Shown here: piece after piece, positions 44,601 through 53,952 of the stretch | Layout: every line of letters starts with the position of its first letter | Numbering within the stretch: position 1 is the first letter of the stretch | DNA from: Alishewanella tabrizica | GTDB taxonomy: Bacteria > Pseudomonadota > Gammaproteobacteria > Enterobacterales > Alteromonadaceae | Reading direction: 5' to 3' | DNA: 64,000 bases | Assembly: GCF_014652375.1 (NCBI RefSeq) | Contig: NZ_BMYR01000001.1 | Span: forward strand, 1 to 64,000 | The notes under the pieces: model-generated | The model's database searches: none | What the model was told of the DNA's origin: nothing | Seen by the model: the letters and a program-made list of their open reading frames with translations, nothing else | Made by a program: the position numbers and the translations under genes

Positions 44601-45818
44601 TTAACGCCCTTTGTAGGCGTCTAACATATCCCACATCGGCGTAAAAATTCCCAATGCCAAAATAAGTACCATTACAGCAACAATCGTGATCAAGATGGGT
44701 TCAATTTTACTGGTGAGACTTTTTAAATCGAACGCCACTTCACGTTCATAAAAACCAGCCACCTCGGTGAGCATTTCGTCCATCTGCCCCGTTTCTTCGC
44801 CTACCGCCAACATTTGTAATACCAAGGGAGTAAAAATACCGCTTTGCTGCGAAACCCGGTACAAGCTTTCACCACGTTCGATATTGCGGCGCATCTCTCT
44901 AATAATTTCAGCGAGATAATCATTATCAACCGCTTCGGCCACTAAATTTAGCGCAGTTGTAATAGGAACGCCGGCATTTAACATCATACTAAAACTACGG
45001 GCAAATCGACCTAAGGTCGCGCGGTTTATAATATCGCCAACCAGGGGCAATCCCAGTTTCCAGCGCCCCCACTTTACTTTGCCCGCCGGTGTTTTTATGT
45101 AATGCTTCCAACTGAAAATAAGTGCAATAACAACCACAATTATCAACAGCCAGTACTGTGTAAAAAACTCTGAAGTGGCCAACAACACTTTGGTGGCCCA
45201 AGGCAATTCGGCATTAAAACGGCTAAACATATTGGCAAATTGCGGAATAACAAACAGGTTCATCACAAACAGCGCCACCGATAAGGCAATTAACACCATG
45301 GTGGGATAACGGCTGGCCTGCTTAATTTGTTTGCGCGTTTCTTGCTCTTGTTCAAAGTATAAACTTAATTGCAAAAAGGCTTCGTCGAGGCGACCGGTGT
45401 TTTCGCCAACGTGTACCATACTCACAATTAATCGATTAAATATCTGCGGATGGGCCGCGAGGGCAGTGGATAAATTACGGCCATTTTGTAATTGATCTAA
45501 TAAATCGTGCAGTACCTGTTTCATCGCAGGCGAACGGGTACTTTCTTGCAAACTACTGATAGCACGAATAATGGGGATACCCGCTTTGATCAGTGAGTAC
45601 ATTTGTCGGGCGAAGATAATAAGCTCTGGGAGATCGACTTTTGCACCAAATTGCCAGCGCCCACTGTTTGCCGTTGTACTTTTTTGCGCAGTTAAACTCA
45701 GTAAAATTAAGCCCCGTTCACGCAAGGTGCCGGCCGCACTGGACGCATCAGCTGCCTCGATTTGTCCTGATACGGCTTTGCCACTCAGATCACGCGCTTG
45801 ATACTGAAAACCCGGCAT
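44601..45818 (-). CDS. mshG: MSHA inner-membrane platform protein MshG
   Basis: A GspF/PilC-type polytopic protein of the pilus assembly platform. Two T2SF domains are visible: LIIFARQMYSLIKAGIPIIRAI and FARSFSMMLNAGVPITTALN, each followed by a helix pair. Hydrophobic segments include YPTMVLIALSVALFVMNLFVI, YWLLIIVVVIALIFSW and ILITIVAVMVLILALGIFTP. 405 aa fits. The ATG shares a base with the mshE stop (TAATG). No mshF-like gene follows it. Confidence 0.93.
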   Translation of the reverse strand: MPGFQYQARDLSGKAVSGQIEAADASSAAGTLRERGLILLSLTAQKSTTANSGRWQFGAKVDLPELIIFARQMYSLIKAGIPIIRAISSLQESTRSPAMKQVLHDLLDQLQNGRNLSTALAAHPQIFNRLIVSMVHVGENTGRLDEAFLQLSLYFEQEQETRKQIKQASRYPTMVLIALSVALFVMNLFVIPQFANMFSRFNAELPWATKVLLATSEFFTQYWLLIIVVVIALIFSWKHYIKTPAGKVKWGRWKLGLPLVGDIINRATLGRFARSFSMMLNAGVPITTALNLVAEAVDNDYLAEIIREMRRNIERGESLYRVSQQSGIFTPLVLQMLAVGEETGQMDEMLTEVAGFYEREVAFDLKSLTSKIEPILITIVAVMVLILALGIFTPMWDMLDAYKGR

Positions 45819-47557
45819 TAGCTTTCCTCCACCTGAGCGGTAAAGGCACTTTGTGGATCTGACTCGAGGTATTCAGAGACCTTCATCACTTCGTCTAAGG
45901 ATGTGATCCCTTGTTTGGCGTATTCTAATGCCATCAGTCCCAAACTGACAAAGCCTTCGTTATGATAGGCTAAATGAGTAAAGGCCTCGGTATCATCACG
46001 ACGCAGCGCATCAGCCAGCGGTTTGTTCATAACCAACAATTCAAACACGCCTAAGCGCCCTTTATAGCCAGTGTTATTGCATGATTGACAGCCGCGGCCT
46101 TGATAAAACACGGTGTGTTCTGCAATCTTATGATGCCGTAGCCAGTTTTGCTCAAGCTCGTCGGGCTGATAGGGCTGTTTACAGTATTCACATAATCGCC
46201 GTACCAGTCGCTGAGCAATAATAGCCCGCAGCGCACTGGCCACTAAGTAAGGCGCAGCACCCATATCAATTAAACGTAGTGTACTGGTTACCGCATCGTT
46301 AGTGTGTAACGTAGACAATACCAAGTGGCCGGTTAAAGCGCCACGTAACCCCATTTCTGCGGTTTCTTGATCGCGCATTTCCCCCACCATAATGATGTCG
46401 GGATCTTGGCGTAAAGTGGTACGCAGTACTTTACTAAAGGTCAGATCGATCTTAGTGTTTACTTGTACTTGGTTAATGCGCGGCAGGCGATATTCGACCG
46501 GATCTTCTACCGTGATAATTTTCGTGCCGGCTTGGTTAAGCTCACTGAGCATGCCGTATAAGGTGGTGGTTTTGCCCGAACCCGTGGGACCAGTAACCAG
46601 TACCATCCCATGTGGCGTTTGCATAATCCGCCGCAGCCGCGTCAGCATATGTGGCGGGATCCCCGTATCATCCAGCGTTAATACCCCAGCCGATTGATCC
46701 AGCAAACGCATTACCACCGACTCACCGTATTGCACTGGCATAGTCGACATCCGCACATCAATTTTATGCTGCTTTACTGTAATTTGAAAACGGCCGTCTT
46801 GTGGTAAACGTTTTTCCGAAATATCTAAGCTCGCCATCAGCTTTAAACGCAATACCAAAGCGGCGGCAATACTCACTTCGTTTAAGATGTTTTCTTGCAG
46901 CACGCCATCGATACGCTGACGAATACGCAGCACTTTTTCATCGGGTTCGATATGTATATCTGAGGCGCGAACTTGCACGGCATCTTCAAAAATGGATTGC
47001 AACAGGCGCGAAATAGTATTGTCGGCTTCAGATTGCTCCGATAAATTAAATTCTTGCTCAGGCGTTACGCCATATTCTTGTTTTAACTGTGTGGCAAAGC
47101 TTTCGATATCTTTAGTGCGGCGATACAGCGTATCAAAGGCCTGCATCAATTGGGTTTCGCGCACTACTGCTAAGCGAATTTCACGTGGTGCTAAAAATTG
47201 GGCTAATTGATCTAGTGCGGTGAGATCGGCCGGATCGCTCATGCCAAGCAATACTGATTGCGCGTCGGCTTCAAGCACGAGCGCCCGAAAACGGCGAGCT
47301 TGTACTTCAGATAATAATTGCGCGACTTGGCTGTCGATACGCTTTTGCGCAATATCTAAAAACGGCAGTTGTAATTGCTGCGCCAAAAACTGTAGCAGTT
47401 GTTGCTCAGATAGCACCTGCATTTCAATTAGAGTTGCGCCCAGTTTTCGACCGGTGTCTTGTTGCTGCTTTAAGGCCGCCGTTAATTGCGCCTCACTAAT
47501 AATGTGTTCGTGAACCAGTAAATCACCCAGTCGCATTTTAAGTTTTGGTTTTTGCAT
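45818..47557 (-). CDS. mshE: MSHA assembly ATPase MshE
   Basis: Hexameric PilB-type ATPase that drives pilus extension. The N-terminus has two MshEN c-di-GMP motifs of the form LGxxL...LT/LLxxLxxQ (RLGDLLVHEHIISEAQLT and KLGATLIEMQVLSEQQLL), so activity is probably c-di-GMP controlled. Walker A is GPTGSGKTTTLYG, the Asp-box region ITVEDPVEYRLPRINQVQV, Walker B region IIMVGEMRDQETAE. A zinc-type CEYC...CQSC pair precedes GYKGRLGVFELL. 579 aa. Confidence 0.95.
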   Translation of the reverse strand: MQKPKLKMRLGDLLVHEHIISEAQLTAALKQQQDTGRKLGATLIEMQVLSEQQLLQFLAQQLQLPFLDIAQKRIDSQVAQLLSEVQARRFRALVLEADAQSVLLGMSDPADLTALDQLAQFLAPREIRLAVVRETQLMQAFDTLYRRTKDIESFATQLKQEYGVTPEQEFNLSEQSEADNTISRLLQSIFEDAVQVRASDIHIEPDEKVLRIRQRIDGVLQENILNEVSIAAALVLRLKLMASLDISEKRLPQDGRFQITVKQHKIDVRMSTMPVQYGESVVMRLLDQSAGVLTLDDTGIPPHMLTRLRRIMQTPHGMVLVTGPTGSGKTTTLYGMLSELNQAGTKIITVEDPVEYRLPRINQVQVNTKIDLTFSKVLRTTLRQDPDIIMVGEMRDQETAEMGLRGALTGHLVLSTLHTNDAVTSTLRLIDMGAAPYLVASALRAIIAQRLVRRLCEYCKQPYQPDELEQNWLRHHKIAEHTVFYQGRGCQSCNNTGYKGRLGVFELLVMNKPLADALRRDDTEAFTHLAYHNEGFVSLGLMALEYAKQGITSLDEVMKVSEYLESDPQSAFTAQVEES

Positions 47558-47563
47558 AGCGTT

Positions 47564-48805
47564 CTAATTCATTGGGTTCAATTGTTGTTGTAAAAATTGC
47601 TGGCTGGCTTGCGACAAATTTTGTCGACCTAACCATGCAACCTGAAAATACTGGTTAGCCAGCCCGGTTTGCTGTAATTGCTGCGCCGCGATACCGGCCG
47701 ATAAATTCCAGCTGGCGTGCTGTGGCTCTTGTAATAATAACTGTTGATACAGCGCTAGTGCTGCCGACCATTGCTGCAATTGTTGCAGTACGGCTGCTTT
47801 TAAGGCAAATAGCGGCGGATAATCGGCTACGGCAGCATCGGTTTCTAATAAGTATAGCGCCTCTTCCCAGCGCTGCTGGGCGATGGCGCTTGCCGCTTGC
47901 TCCATTTGTTGCGCCAATTTTTGCTGCGGCAATGCTTCAATCTGTAATTGCGCGGGATCTTTGCCAATAGCCTTGCCAAGATCCGCCGACGTCATGGTTG
48001 TGTTAGTGGAAGATGTAACCGAATCTGACAAATCGCTGCTTGCAGCAGAAGAGGCTACAACGCCATTGCTCTGTGTAGGGGGGACCACTGCAGCTGTTAC
48101 TACTTCAGATGCTGTTTCTGGCGCTGTATTTTCTTGTGCTGTTGTTTCTGGCTGCGTTGCTATTGGGGCTGCGGTTAATGCTGTGTTTAATTCTGTAGTG
48201 GGTTCTGTTTTGGGTGCTGCAGTTGATGCCGTCTTAAGTTCTGTAGTGGGTTCTGTAGCGGGTACAGTTGTTGGTGCAGCAGTTATTGCTGCTGAAGCCA
48301 CTGCAGAAAAAGATGTGGCCGTTTCAGGTGCCACGGTAACGGGTTCTGCGCTAACCGGTATAGCAGTAATTGGTACTGAGGTTTCAGGCGTTGCAGTCAT
48401 TGGCGCAGCGGTAATTGTTGCTGCATTCTCAGGCGCTGTGATAACGGGCTCAGCGGTTATTGGCGCGGCATTCTCAAACGACGTTGTTGTGCCAGGTGCT
48501 AAAAGCAGCGACTTATCAGCAACACCCTGTAAAGCGCGGTAACCCAACAATATGATGAGCAGTACACTGAGTGCTAACAGCAGTTTTCGTGTTTTTTTAA
48601 ACGGCTGCGGCTTAAGCGCACTCGTTAATGACGATGGCGTAAATGGCGCGGCTTGCTGCTGTGCTTGCTGCTGTACTTGCAATTGTGCCTGCTGCTGTAA
48701 TTGTAGCTGTGTTTGCAGCACGTCTTTACGCACAACTTGCTGATCAGTTTGCTGCTCGGCTTGCCGTTTGGCTAAATCGTGTAGCATTTTATTTATAACG
48801 CTCAT
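47564..48805 (-). CDS. mshN: MSHA biogenesis protein MshN
   Basis: An inner-membrane TPR protein. It starts SVINKMLHDLAKRQ as usual for MshN, has a Gln-rich cytoplasmic region, a membrane helix (KLLLALSVLLIILLGYRALQG, about 85-105), a long Thr/Ala/Pro/Glu-rich periplasmic linker, and C-terminal TPRs (LFALKAAVLQQLQQWSAALALYQQLL). The ATG at 48805 overlaps the mshM stop (ATGA); the longer frame lies in mshM. The linker is longer and more repetitive than I would expect and contains a 48-bp duplication (see the repeat). Confidence 0.87.
   Translation of the reverse strand: MSVINKMLHDLAKRQAEQQTDQQVVRKDVLQTQLQLQQQAQLQVQQQAQQQAAPFTPSSLTSALKPQPFKKTRKLLLALSVLLIILLGYRALQGVADKSLLLAPGTTTSFENAAPITAEPVITAPENAATITAAPMTATPETSVPITAIPVSAEPVTVAPETATSFSAVASAAITAAPTTVPATEPTTELKTASTAAPKTEPTTELNTALTAAPIATQPETTAQENTAPETASEVVTAAVVPPTQSNGVVASSAASSDLSDSVTSSTNTTMTSADLGKAIGKDPAQLQIEALPQQKLAQQMEQAASAIAQQRWEEALYLLETDAAVADYPPLFALKAAVLQQLQQWSAALALYQQLLLQEPQHASWNLSAGIAAQQLQQTGLANQYFQVAWLGRQNLSQASQQFLQQQLNPMN
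48176..48271. repeat. 48-bp imperfect tandem duplication in the mshN linker
   Basis: TTCTGTAGTGGGTTCTGT recurs at 48191 and 48239, a 48-bp spacing (16 codons), within the Thr/Pro/Ala linker of MshN. The encoded unit carries a TEPTTEL core. Period divisible by three means copy-number change keeps the frame. Confidence 0.7.
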
Positions 48806-49680
48806 CTTGCCACCCGCCACGCGGCTAACCACATTAAAAGCGGGCCAACGATCGGTAAATGATGACCTGTCGCCTTAACCGCAGGCGTATCTGCAGCGGC
48901 ATAGCGCATATGCTGCCAAGTCACCTGCGTCCGCCCTTCGCCATAAGCTAGCATTAAACATTTGTGCGCTAAGATATTCACCAAACGTGGAATACCTCGG
49001 CTGTAATGGTGTAATAAGCGTAAAGCAGTGTCAGAAAATAATGGCGTGAAGCACCCTGCAATGGCTAAGCGATGCGCAATATAGTGCCGAATTTGTAAGG
49101 TGTTCATCACCGTTAATTGGTGTGAAAAGGTAATGCGCTGTTGTAATTGCCGAAAGGCGGTACTGGATAAACGCTGATCCAGCTCTGGCTGCGCAAATAA
49201 GACCACTTGCAAGAGCTTTTGCTGTTCAGTTTCTAAATTTGTCAGCAAGCGTAAGGTTTCTAAGGTGTCATTGGGTAACGCTTGCGCTTCATCAATCACC
49301 AAAATTACGCGCTTTTGTTGGCTAACCAACAAAATTAATTGCCGTTGCAATAATTGCAATAATTGCGGTGTGTCGATATTTGCTGAAAATTTTAGACCTA
49401 ATTCTTGTGCCAGAGCCCAGCGTAGCTCTAGCGGTGTTAAGGCCGGATCCGGCAAATAAGCCATTTGCCAGTTTGTCGGTGCTTGTTTTAAAAACAGCCG
49501 ACATAACAAGGTTTTGCCTGTACCTACTTCGCCGGTCACTTTAATAAAACCTTCGCCACTGTTTATGGCGGTATGAAGCACATTTAATGCTGCTTCGTGC
49601 TGCGGTAACCCCAAATAAAAAGACGTATCTGGCGTTAAGCTAAAAGGGACCTGTGCCAGCTGAAAAAAGCCGGTGTACAT
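48802..49680 (-). CDS. mshM: MSHA ATPase MshM (ExeA-like)
   Basis: An AAA ATPase of the ExeA/GspA family thought to help insert the secretin or peptidoglycan-anchoring parts. Walker A is TGEVGTGKTLLCR, Walker B VILVIDEAQALP, with sensor LTNLETEQQKLLQVVLFAQPELD. The start YTGFFQLAQVPFSLTPDTSFY is typical. A short hydrophobic tail (LPIVGPLLMWLAAW) may anchor it. 292 aa. It is 3 bp from mshL and overlaps mshN. Confidence 0.92.
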   Translation of the reverse strand: MYTGFFQLAQVPFSLTPDTSFYLGLPQHEAALNVLHTAINSGEGFIKVTGEVGTGKTLLCRLFLKQAPTNWQMAYLPDPALTPLELRWALAQELGLKFSANIDTPQLLQLLQRQLILLVSQQKRVILVIDEAQALPNDTLETLRLLTNLETEQQKLLQVVLFAQPELDQRLSSTAFRQLQQRITFSHQLTVMNTLQIRHYIAHRLAIAGCFTPLFSDTALRLLHHYSRGIPRLVNILAHKCLMLAYGEGRTQVTWQHMRYAAADTPAVKATGHHLPIVGPLLMWLAAWRVAR

Positions 49681-49683
49681 GGC

Positions 49684-51348
49684 CTACTGCCCCTGCGACC
49701 AGCGTTGTAATTGCTCTACCGATTGACCAATTTGCTCTGGCCACACACCGGATTCGACGACGATTGGCCTTAATAAGATCACTAATTCTTTTTTCTGCTC
49801 AATTTGACGCTTGCTGGTAAACAACTGGCCTAACCCAGGTATGGCTCCCAACACTGGCGTGCGTGAGACTGAATCTGATACCACCGTTTGCATTAAACCG
49901 CCAATCACCACAATTTCGCCACTGCGCGCTCGAATTAAGGTATCCGATTGCCGGATATTGCTTTGTGCCAACGGCAGTACCACCGTTTCGTCACTAAAAC
50001 GAATGGTTTTACTTTGTTCAGACGTTTCGGTTACCGAAGGATTTACGTGCAAGATCACCGTGCCATTTTGATCAATTTGCGGTGTAACGTCTAACGCAAT
50101 ACCTGAGAAAAAGGGCTGCAAACTGATATTGGGTGAGCTTGTTGTCGCCCCAGTGCCGGCGATGGTTGTATTGCTGGTAACGTCGGTAACAAAATATTCA
50201 TCTTGCCCAACTTTAATCACGGCTTTTTGGTTGTTCATTGCCGTGACACGCGGGCTTGACAGCACTTGGGCATTGCCCTGGGTTTGCAACAGATTGATCA
50301 CCCCATTAAAGTCGGCGTTGGCAAAGCTAATGGCCGTAACGCCGCCTAAGCCTGCACTCACGGCATTGGCTGGCACACTCCCAGAGGTAGTAAGATTAAA
50401 CTCGGTATTGCGCAGATTGGTTAAGGCACTTTGCCAGTTAATCCCTTGCTGATAATCGTCATTAAGGGTGACTTCGATAATGCGTGCTTCTAGCACCACT
50501 TGCCGTTGCAAATGCTGCTCGGTTTGCCCTAAAAATTGTTTAATTGCGGCCAATTCATCAGGCATTCCGCGCACAGTCACTAAGCCCGCTTGTGGGCTAA
50601 CAATCACCATTCTATCGGGGGTAGCTGCCAAAAACGACGTGAGTGTTTGTTCTAAATCTTTCCAAAAATCCGTCCGGTTTTCAGTTTGAATACTGCTGCC
50701 GCTAAATTGCTGCTGATTACCCTGGCCGCCTAGACTATTTGAACTATTGCTACTGCCCAAATTGTTTGTGCTTTGTGTACCACGGCCATTTTGACCATTT
50801 TGGCTATTGCCATTTTGCGATACACCACCTGAGTTTACGGTAATTGAGGAGAGCCCTTGGCGTTGTAACATTAAATAATTGACTGCGATCGTTTCGGTAC
50901 GTAGTGCAGCAGGAAATACCTGATAGATAGTGCCACTGCGGCGAATATCGACACCAAATAGCTGTTGGATCTGCATCAATGTTTCAGCCAAGGTCACCTG
51001 CTTTAATTGCAAACTCACCTCGCCACTGATCGCAGGATGCACCACCATACTGTAAGGGGTATCCGATACCAACGAGCGTAAAAAGTCACCTAACGGCACG
51101 GCATTGGCATTGACGTTAAAGCGAGGTTCGTTTTGCTGTAAGGGTTTAAGCGAGTCAGCCAGCAATTCTTGTTGCACCGCTAAAGGAATAACGGGTGCAC
51201 TTGGGGCAGCACTTGGCGGGGTTTGCACGGCTTGCGAAAGCGCCTCTCGTGCTTGTTGAGTACTTTGCTCAGTAGCCGTTATTTTACACCCCTGTAAAAG
51301 TAATGCTGAGCTTGCAACTGCATACAAACTGATCTGTTTAAGGTTCAT
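49684..51348 (-). CDS. mshL: MSHA outer-membrane secretin MshL
   Basis: The ring-forming secretin through which the pilus exits. The signal ends in a lipobox (ASSALLLQGC). An STN/N-domain follows (FNVNANAVPLGDFLRSLVSDTPYS), then an Asn/Gly/Ser-rich loop at about 165-220. The C-terminal secretin domain has VLSSPRVTAMNNQKAVIKVGQDEYF, LDVTPQIDQNGTVILHVNPSV and RSGEIVVIGGLMQTV. 554 aa fits. It overlaps the mshK end by 11 bp. Confidence 0.94.
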   Translation of the reverse strand: MNLKQISLYAVASSALLLQGCKITATEQSTQQAREALSQAVQTPPSAAPSAPVIPLAVQQELLADSLKPLQQNEPRFNVNANAVPLGDFLRSLVSDTPYSMVVHPAISGEVSLQLKQVTLAETLMQIQQLFGVDIRRSGTIYQVFPAALRTETIAVNYLMLQRQGLSSITVNSGGVSQNGNSQNGQNGRGTQSTNNLGSSNSSNSLGGQGNQQQFSGSSIQTENRTDFWKDLEQTLTSFLAATPDRMVIVSPQAGLVTVRGMPDELAAIKQFLGQTEQHLQRQVVLEARIIEVTLNDDYQQGINWQSALTNLRNTEFNLTTSGSVPANAVSAGLGGVTAISFANADFNGVINLLQTQGNAQVLSSPRVTAMNNQKAVIKVGQDEYFVTDVTSNTTIAGTGATTSSPNISLQPFFSGIALDVTPQIDQNGTVILHVNPSVTETSEQSKTIRFSDETVVLPLAQSNIRQSDTLIRARSGEIVVIGGLMQTVVSDSVSRTPVLGAIPGLGQLFTSKRQIEQKKELVILLRPIVVESGVWPEQIGQSVEQLQRWSQGQ

Positions 51349-51670
51349 AGTGTAATTTCTTGTTATCTTTAACGTTATTATTGTGGATAAACAATGGCAT
51401 TTCGCCTTGATCGCTGCGCAAAATTACCTGCTCGGCATTAATACTGTGAACCCGATATTGTTGAAAGGTATCGCCAACCTTTACCATAGACCCATTGAGC
51501 ATAGCCTGATAGCCCTGCTCTGTCTGCAGAATAATTTGTAATTTGGGCGCACCAATTGGGCTACTGACACTTGCCTCATTAGCTAACGTCACGCTTGTTG
51601 CTGGACGTGTCGGATCCGCCAGCACGGGTAACACCAGTAACACCAAACTAAAAACGAATATAGCTTTCAT
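51338..51670 (-). CDS. mshK: MSHA biogenesis protein MshK
   Basis: A small periplasmic protein with a signal peptide (KAIFVFSLVLLVLPVLA) and the DPTRP start of the mature part, typical of MshK/PilP-like proteins. QIILQTEQGYQAMLNGSMVKVGD and YRVHSINAEQVIL match the family. The ATG at 51670 overlaps the mshJ end; a GTG 6 bp earlier is rejected. A TTGTGGATAA near 51381 is coding and not called a DnaA site. Confidence 0.88.
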   Translation of the reverse strand: MKAIFVFSLVLLVLPVLADPTRPATSVTLANEASVSSPIGAPKLQIILQTEQGYQAMLNGSMVKVGDTFQQYRVHSINAEQVILRSDQGEMPLFIHNNNVKDNKKLHYEP

Positions 51671-52298
51671 GTTCACTCACCGTAGCCAGTTGTAACATTA
51701 ATTGTGCTTTGGGGTGTTGCTGTACCTGATATTCAACTTGCTGCCATTGCAGCAACCAAGGTAGTGCTTCGAGTTTTAACAACATCTGTTGTAATTGCCC
51801 ATACTCGCCACTGACCACCAAGGTTGTAACATGACGATATAACGCAGGCGTTTCGTCTGGCTGCTGCCCCGGCAATAACAGCGGTTGCGCTGGCGCGGTA
51901 GTCAGCGATACTAATTGCAACGGCTGTAACGAGCCTAAAAGATCTTGCAGCAACAGTACCGTTTGTTGCCCTGTCATAAATTGCTGCCGATATGGCTGCA
52001 ATTGTGCATTTTGGCTTTGCATTAATTGCTGTTGCTGGGCCAACTGCTCATGCAGGGGTTGGTTGATATCTAAAGATAATTGTTGTTGCAATAGGCTGGC
52101 TTGTTCTTGCAACGCCTGTAATTGCTGCTGTACTTGTTGCACCTGCGTTTGACTTTGCTGAAAACGTAAATACACCGGTTCAAGGATCAGAATAAGCATT
52201 AACCAGCAGCCTAACGCTAGGCTACCAAAGAAAATCAGACGTTTCTCACGGATTTGTAAGCCATTGTAGCGCTGTTGCAATTGCTGCCATTGACTCAT
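51648..52298 (-). CDS. mshJ: MSHA biogenesis protein MshJ (PilO-like)
   Basis: A bitopic inner-membrane protein: one helix (RLIFFGSLALGCWLMLILIL), then a very Gln-rich coiled coil (about 45-105), and a periplasmic PilO-like ferredoxin fold (HVTTLVVSGEYGQLQQMLLKLEALPWLLQW). 216 aa. It starts 4 bp inside the end of mshI2 (ATGA). Confidence 0.87.
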   Translation of the reverse strand: MSQWQQLQQRYNGLQIREKRLIFFGSLALGCWLMLILILEPVYLRFQQSQTQVQQVQQQLQALQEQASLLQQQLSLDINQPLHEQLAQQQQLMQSQNAQLQPYRQQFMTGQQTVLLLQDLLGSLQPLQLVSLTTAPAQPLLLPGQQPDETPALYRHVTTLVVSGEYGQLQQMLLKLEALPWLLQWQQVEYQVQQHPKAQLMLQLATVSEHESYIRF

Positions 52299-52885
52299 GG
52301 TGTGCCCCCTGTCGATTGCAACGTAAATTCAATTAATGGGGCATCTTCTTGTTGTTGTAGCTGTATTTGCTGAAATTGCTGTCCTTGCAATTGCGCTAAG
52401 CTGGCTAGCTGTTGCAGCCATACTGCCACGCTTTGCGGCTGTTGGGTAATACCTTGCCAGCTGCTGCTATGAGGTGTTAACACAAACTGCTGCAACCAGA
52501 GTTCGGGGCGATCAATTTTCACAAGGTGTGCAAACACAGGGCTAAAAAAAGTAATTTGCTGTTGCTGCTGTTGCAAAAATTGCAGTAATGCTTGGCGACG
52601 TTGCCATTGCGTTTGTGCCAACGCGACTTGCTGCTGTAATTGTGTGTCGGGTTGGCGCTGCAGTATCGCTTGTTGCATTAAATCAGCCTGCGTTTGTTGC
52701 TGTTGTTTTTGCTGACTGAGTACCTGTAATTGCTGCTGTTGCTGTTGCTGAAGAAACCAAAGCACAGCACTCAAAACAAAAATTAGCGCAGCAATACTGC
52801 CTAAACTTATCCCTAGGTGCTTTAATGACAGCGTTTGCTTGGGCGGTAATAACGCCGCTGAAAATAAGTTAACCCGCAGCTTCAT
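52295..52885 (-). CDS. mshI2: MSHA biogenesis protein MshI2 (PilN-like)
   Basis: A PilN-like bitopic protein of the assembly platform, with KLRVNLFSAALLPPKQ at the N-terminus. A membrane helix follows (ISLGSIAALIFVLSAVLWFL), then a poly-Gln-rich coiled coil, and a small C-terminal fold (WLQQFVLTPHSSSWQGITQQ). The ATG at 52885 has AAGGAG 7 bases upstream and overlaps the mshI end by 17 bp; the longer frame is a read-through into mshI. The gene symbol follows Shewanella usage. Confidence 0.82.
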   Translation of the reverse strand: MKLRVNLFSAALLPPKQTLSLKHLGISLGSIAALIFVLSAVLWFLQQQQQQQLQVLSQQKQQQQTQADLMQQAILQRQPDTQLQQQVALAQTQWQRRQALLQFLQQQQQQITFFSPVFAHLVKIDRPELWLQQFVLTPHSSSWQGITQQPQSVAVWLQQLASLAQLQGQQFQQIQLQQQEDAPLIEFTLQSTGGTP

Positions 52886-53813
52886 GCTTGGGCTCCTTGG
52901 CAAACGCGAGTTGCTGCATGGCCGCAATGGCTGGCCAGCATGTTATGGCATTAAGTGAGGCGGCCCATTCCAACGCTACAGGCAATTGTAAGGCTTTGGC
53001 CTGATTAAACCCGGTTTTTTTAAATAATGCTACCACGTCATCTAATTGCGGATGGGCCAGCATCAGCAGCATTTCACGCACTGGGGGCAGTTTTAACTGT
53101 GACTCAACAAAGTCCATCGAACGCTGCATTTCTAGCAATAAATTGTCTAACAAACCATATTGTAACTGCTCGATCGGGGTATCACTGAATTGATCAAAAC
53201 CGCGTAATTGACGACTAAAACAGAGTTGCCCTTCACGGATCACTTGCACTTGCATCGGCTGTCCCGCCTGCTGGATCAATAACAATCGCGTAAGCGCATC
53301 GGTTGGCATCAATTCCATCGTTAGCCATTCTTGTGGGGCAATCAGTTGCGGGTTCAGCTTATACTTAAGTAGCTCTTTGCAAAGCTGTTGCAGCGCAGAC
53401 TTTGACGTGACCACAATATTTATACGCGGATTCGCTGGGGTACCCGGAATATCTAAATAATCTAGCTGCATATCATCGGGTGCTAAGCTGCATAAATCTT
53501 TGATCAGCCACGGCAAGGCTTGAATAACTTCTTCAGCAGGCAATTTGGGTTTATCTAAGGGCAGTAATTGATAGCGCTGCGCATCCAACACTACAGCAAC
53601 ATCACTGCCAGCAGGCTGGGTTGCCAGCAAGGGCAACAGATTATCGGGGAAGGCGTTATCAGCCAATAAGTGTTCTGTACAGGTACAGTGCAACTGGCCT
53701 GCTTTAAAACTGGCTGATAATAGGATCACTTTATTACCTACCAGATAAAACACCCTAAACGCTTTAGAAGCCCCGGCTGGTTTTGACAGTTTTTGCCAAA
53801 TTCGCTGCAACAT
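52869..53813 (-). CDS. mshI: MSHA biogenesis protein MshI (PilM-like)
   Basis: An actin-fold PilM-like cytoplasmic protein that binds the N-terminus of MshI2. Strands and loops include VAVVLDAQRYQLLPLDKP, VIQALPWLIKDLC and LRGFDQFSD-type segments; canonical actin loops are degenerate, as in other MshI. 314 aa. It is the first gene of the locus; the mshH that often precedes it elsewhere is absent and the gene upstream is a permease. Confidence 0.86.
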   Translation of the reverse strand: MLQRIWQKLSKPAGASKAFRVFYLVGNKVILLSASFKAGQLHCTCTEHLLADNAFPDNLLPLLATQPAGSDVAVVLDAQRYQLLPLDKPKLPAEEVIQALPWLIKDLCSLAPDDMQLDYLDIPGTPANPRINIVVTSKSALQQLCKELLKYKLNPQLIAPQEWLTMELMPTDALTRLLLIQQAGQPMQVQVIREGQLCFSRQLRGFDQFSDTPIEQLQYGLLDNLLLEMQRSMDFVESQLKLPPVREMLLMLAHPQLDDVVALFKKTGFNQAKALQLPVALEWAASLNAITCWPAIAAMQQLAFAKEPKHEAAG

Positions 53814-53921
53814 CAGTTACGTAACCTTAATTTTTATTATGATTTAGCATAGCGATATGTTACTGAATGAGCAATATTTTATTCGCGTTAGCAGCAAGCT
53901 ATTTATTGGGATAACCCGCTA

Positions 53922-53952
53922 AAACAGCGGCGGAATATAACCGCCGCCGTTT
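53922..53952 (-). terminator. Strong GC-rich hairpin after the cysDN-permease operon
   Basis: AAACAGCGGCGG / CCGCCGCCGTTT form a 12-bp stem with one mismatch and an AATATAA loop. On the minus strand the stem starts at the stop codon of the SLC13 permease and ends in TTTTA, so it is the terminator of that operon and insulates mshI. Confidence 0.8.

Noticed and set aside
47883-48542. 219-residue plus-strand open frame with Ala/Val/Ser-rich sequence
   Set aside because: It is antisense to mshN and is open only because of the low-complexity linker codons; no ribosome site or known motif.
51381-51391. DnaA box TGTGGATAA in mshK
   Set aside because: It is in conserved coding sequence and lacks the GGTACC half.
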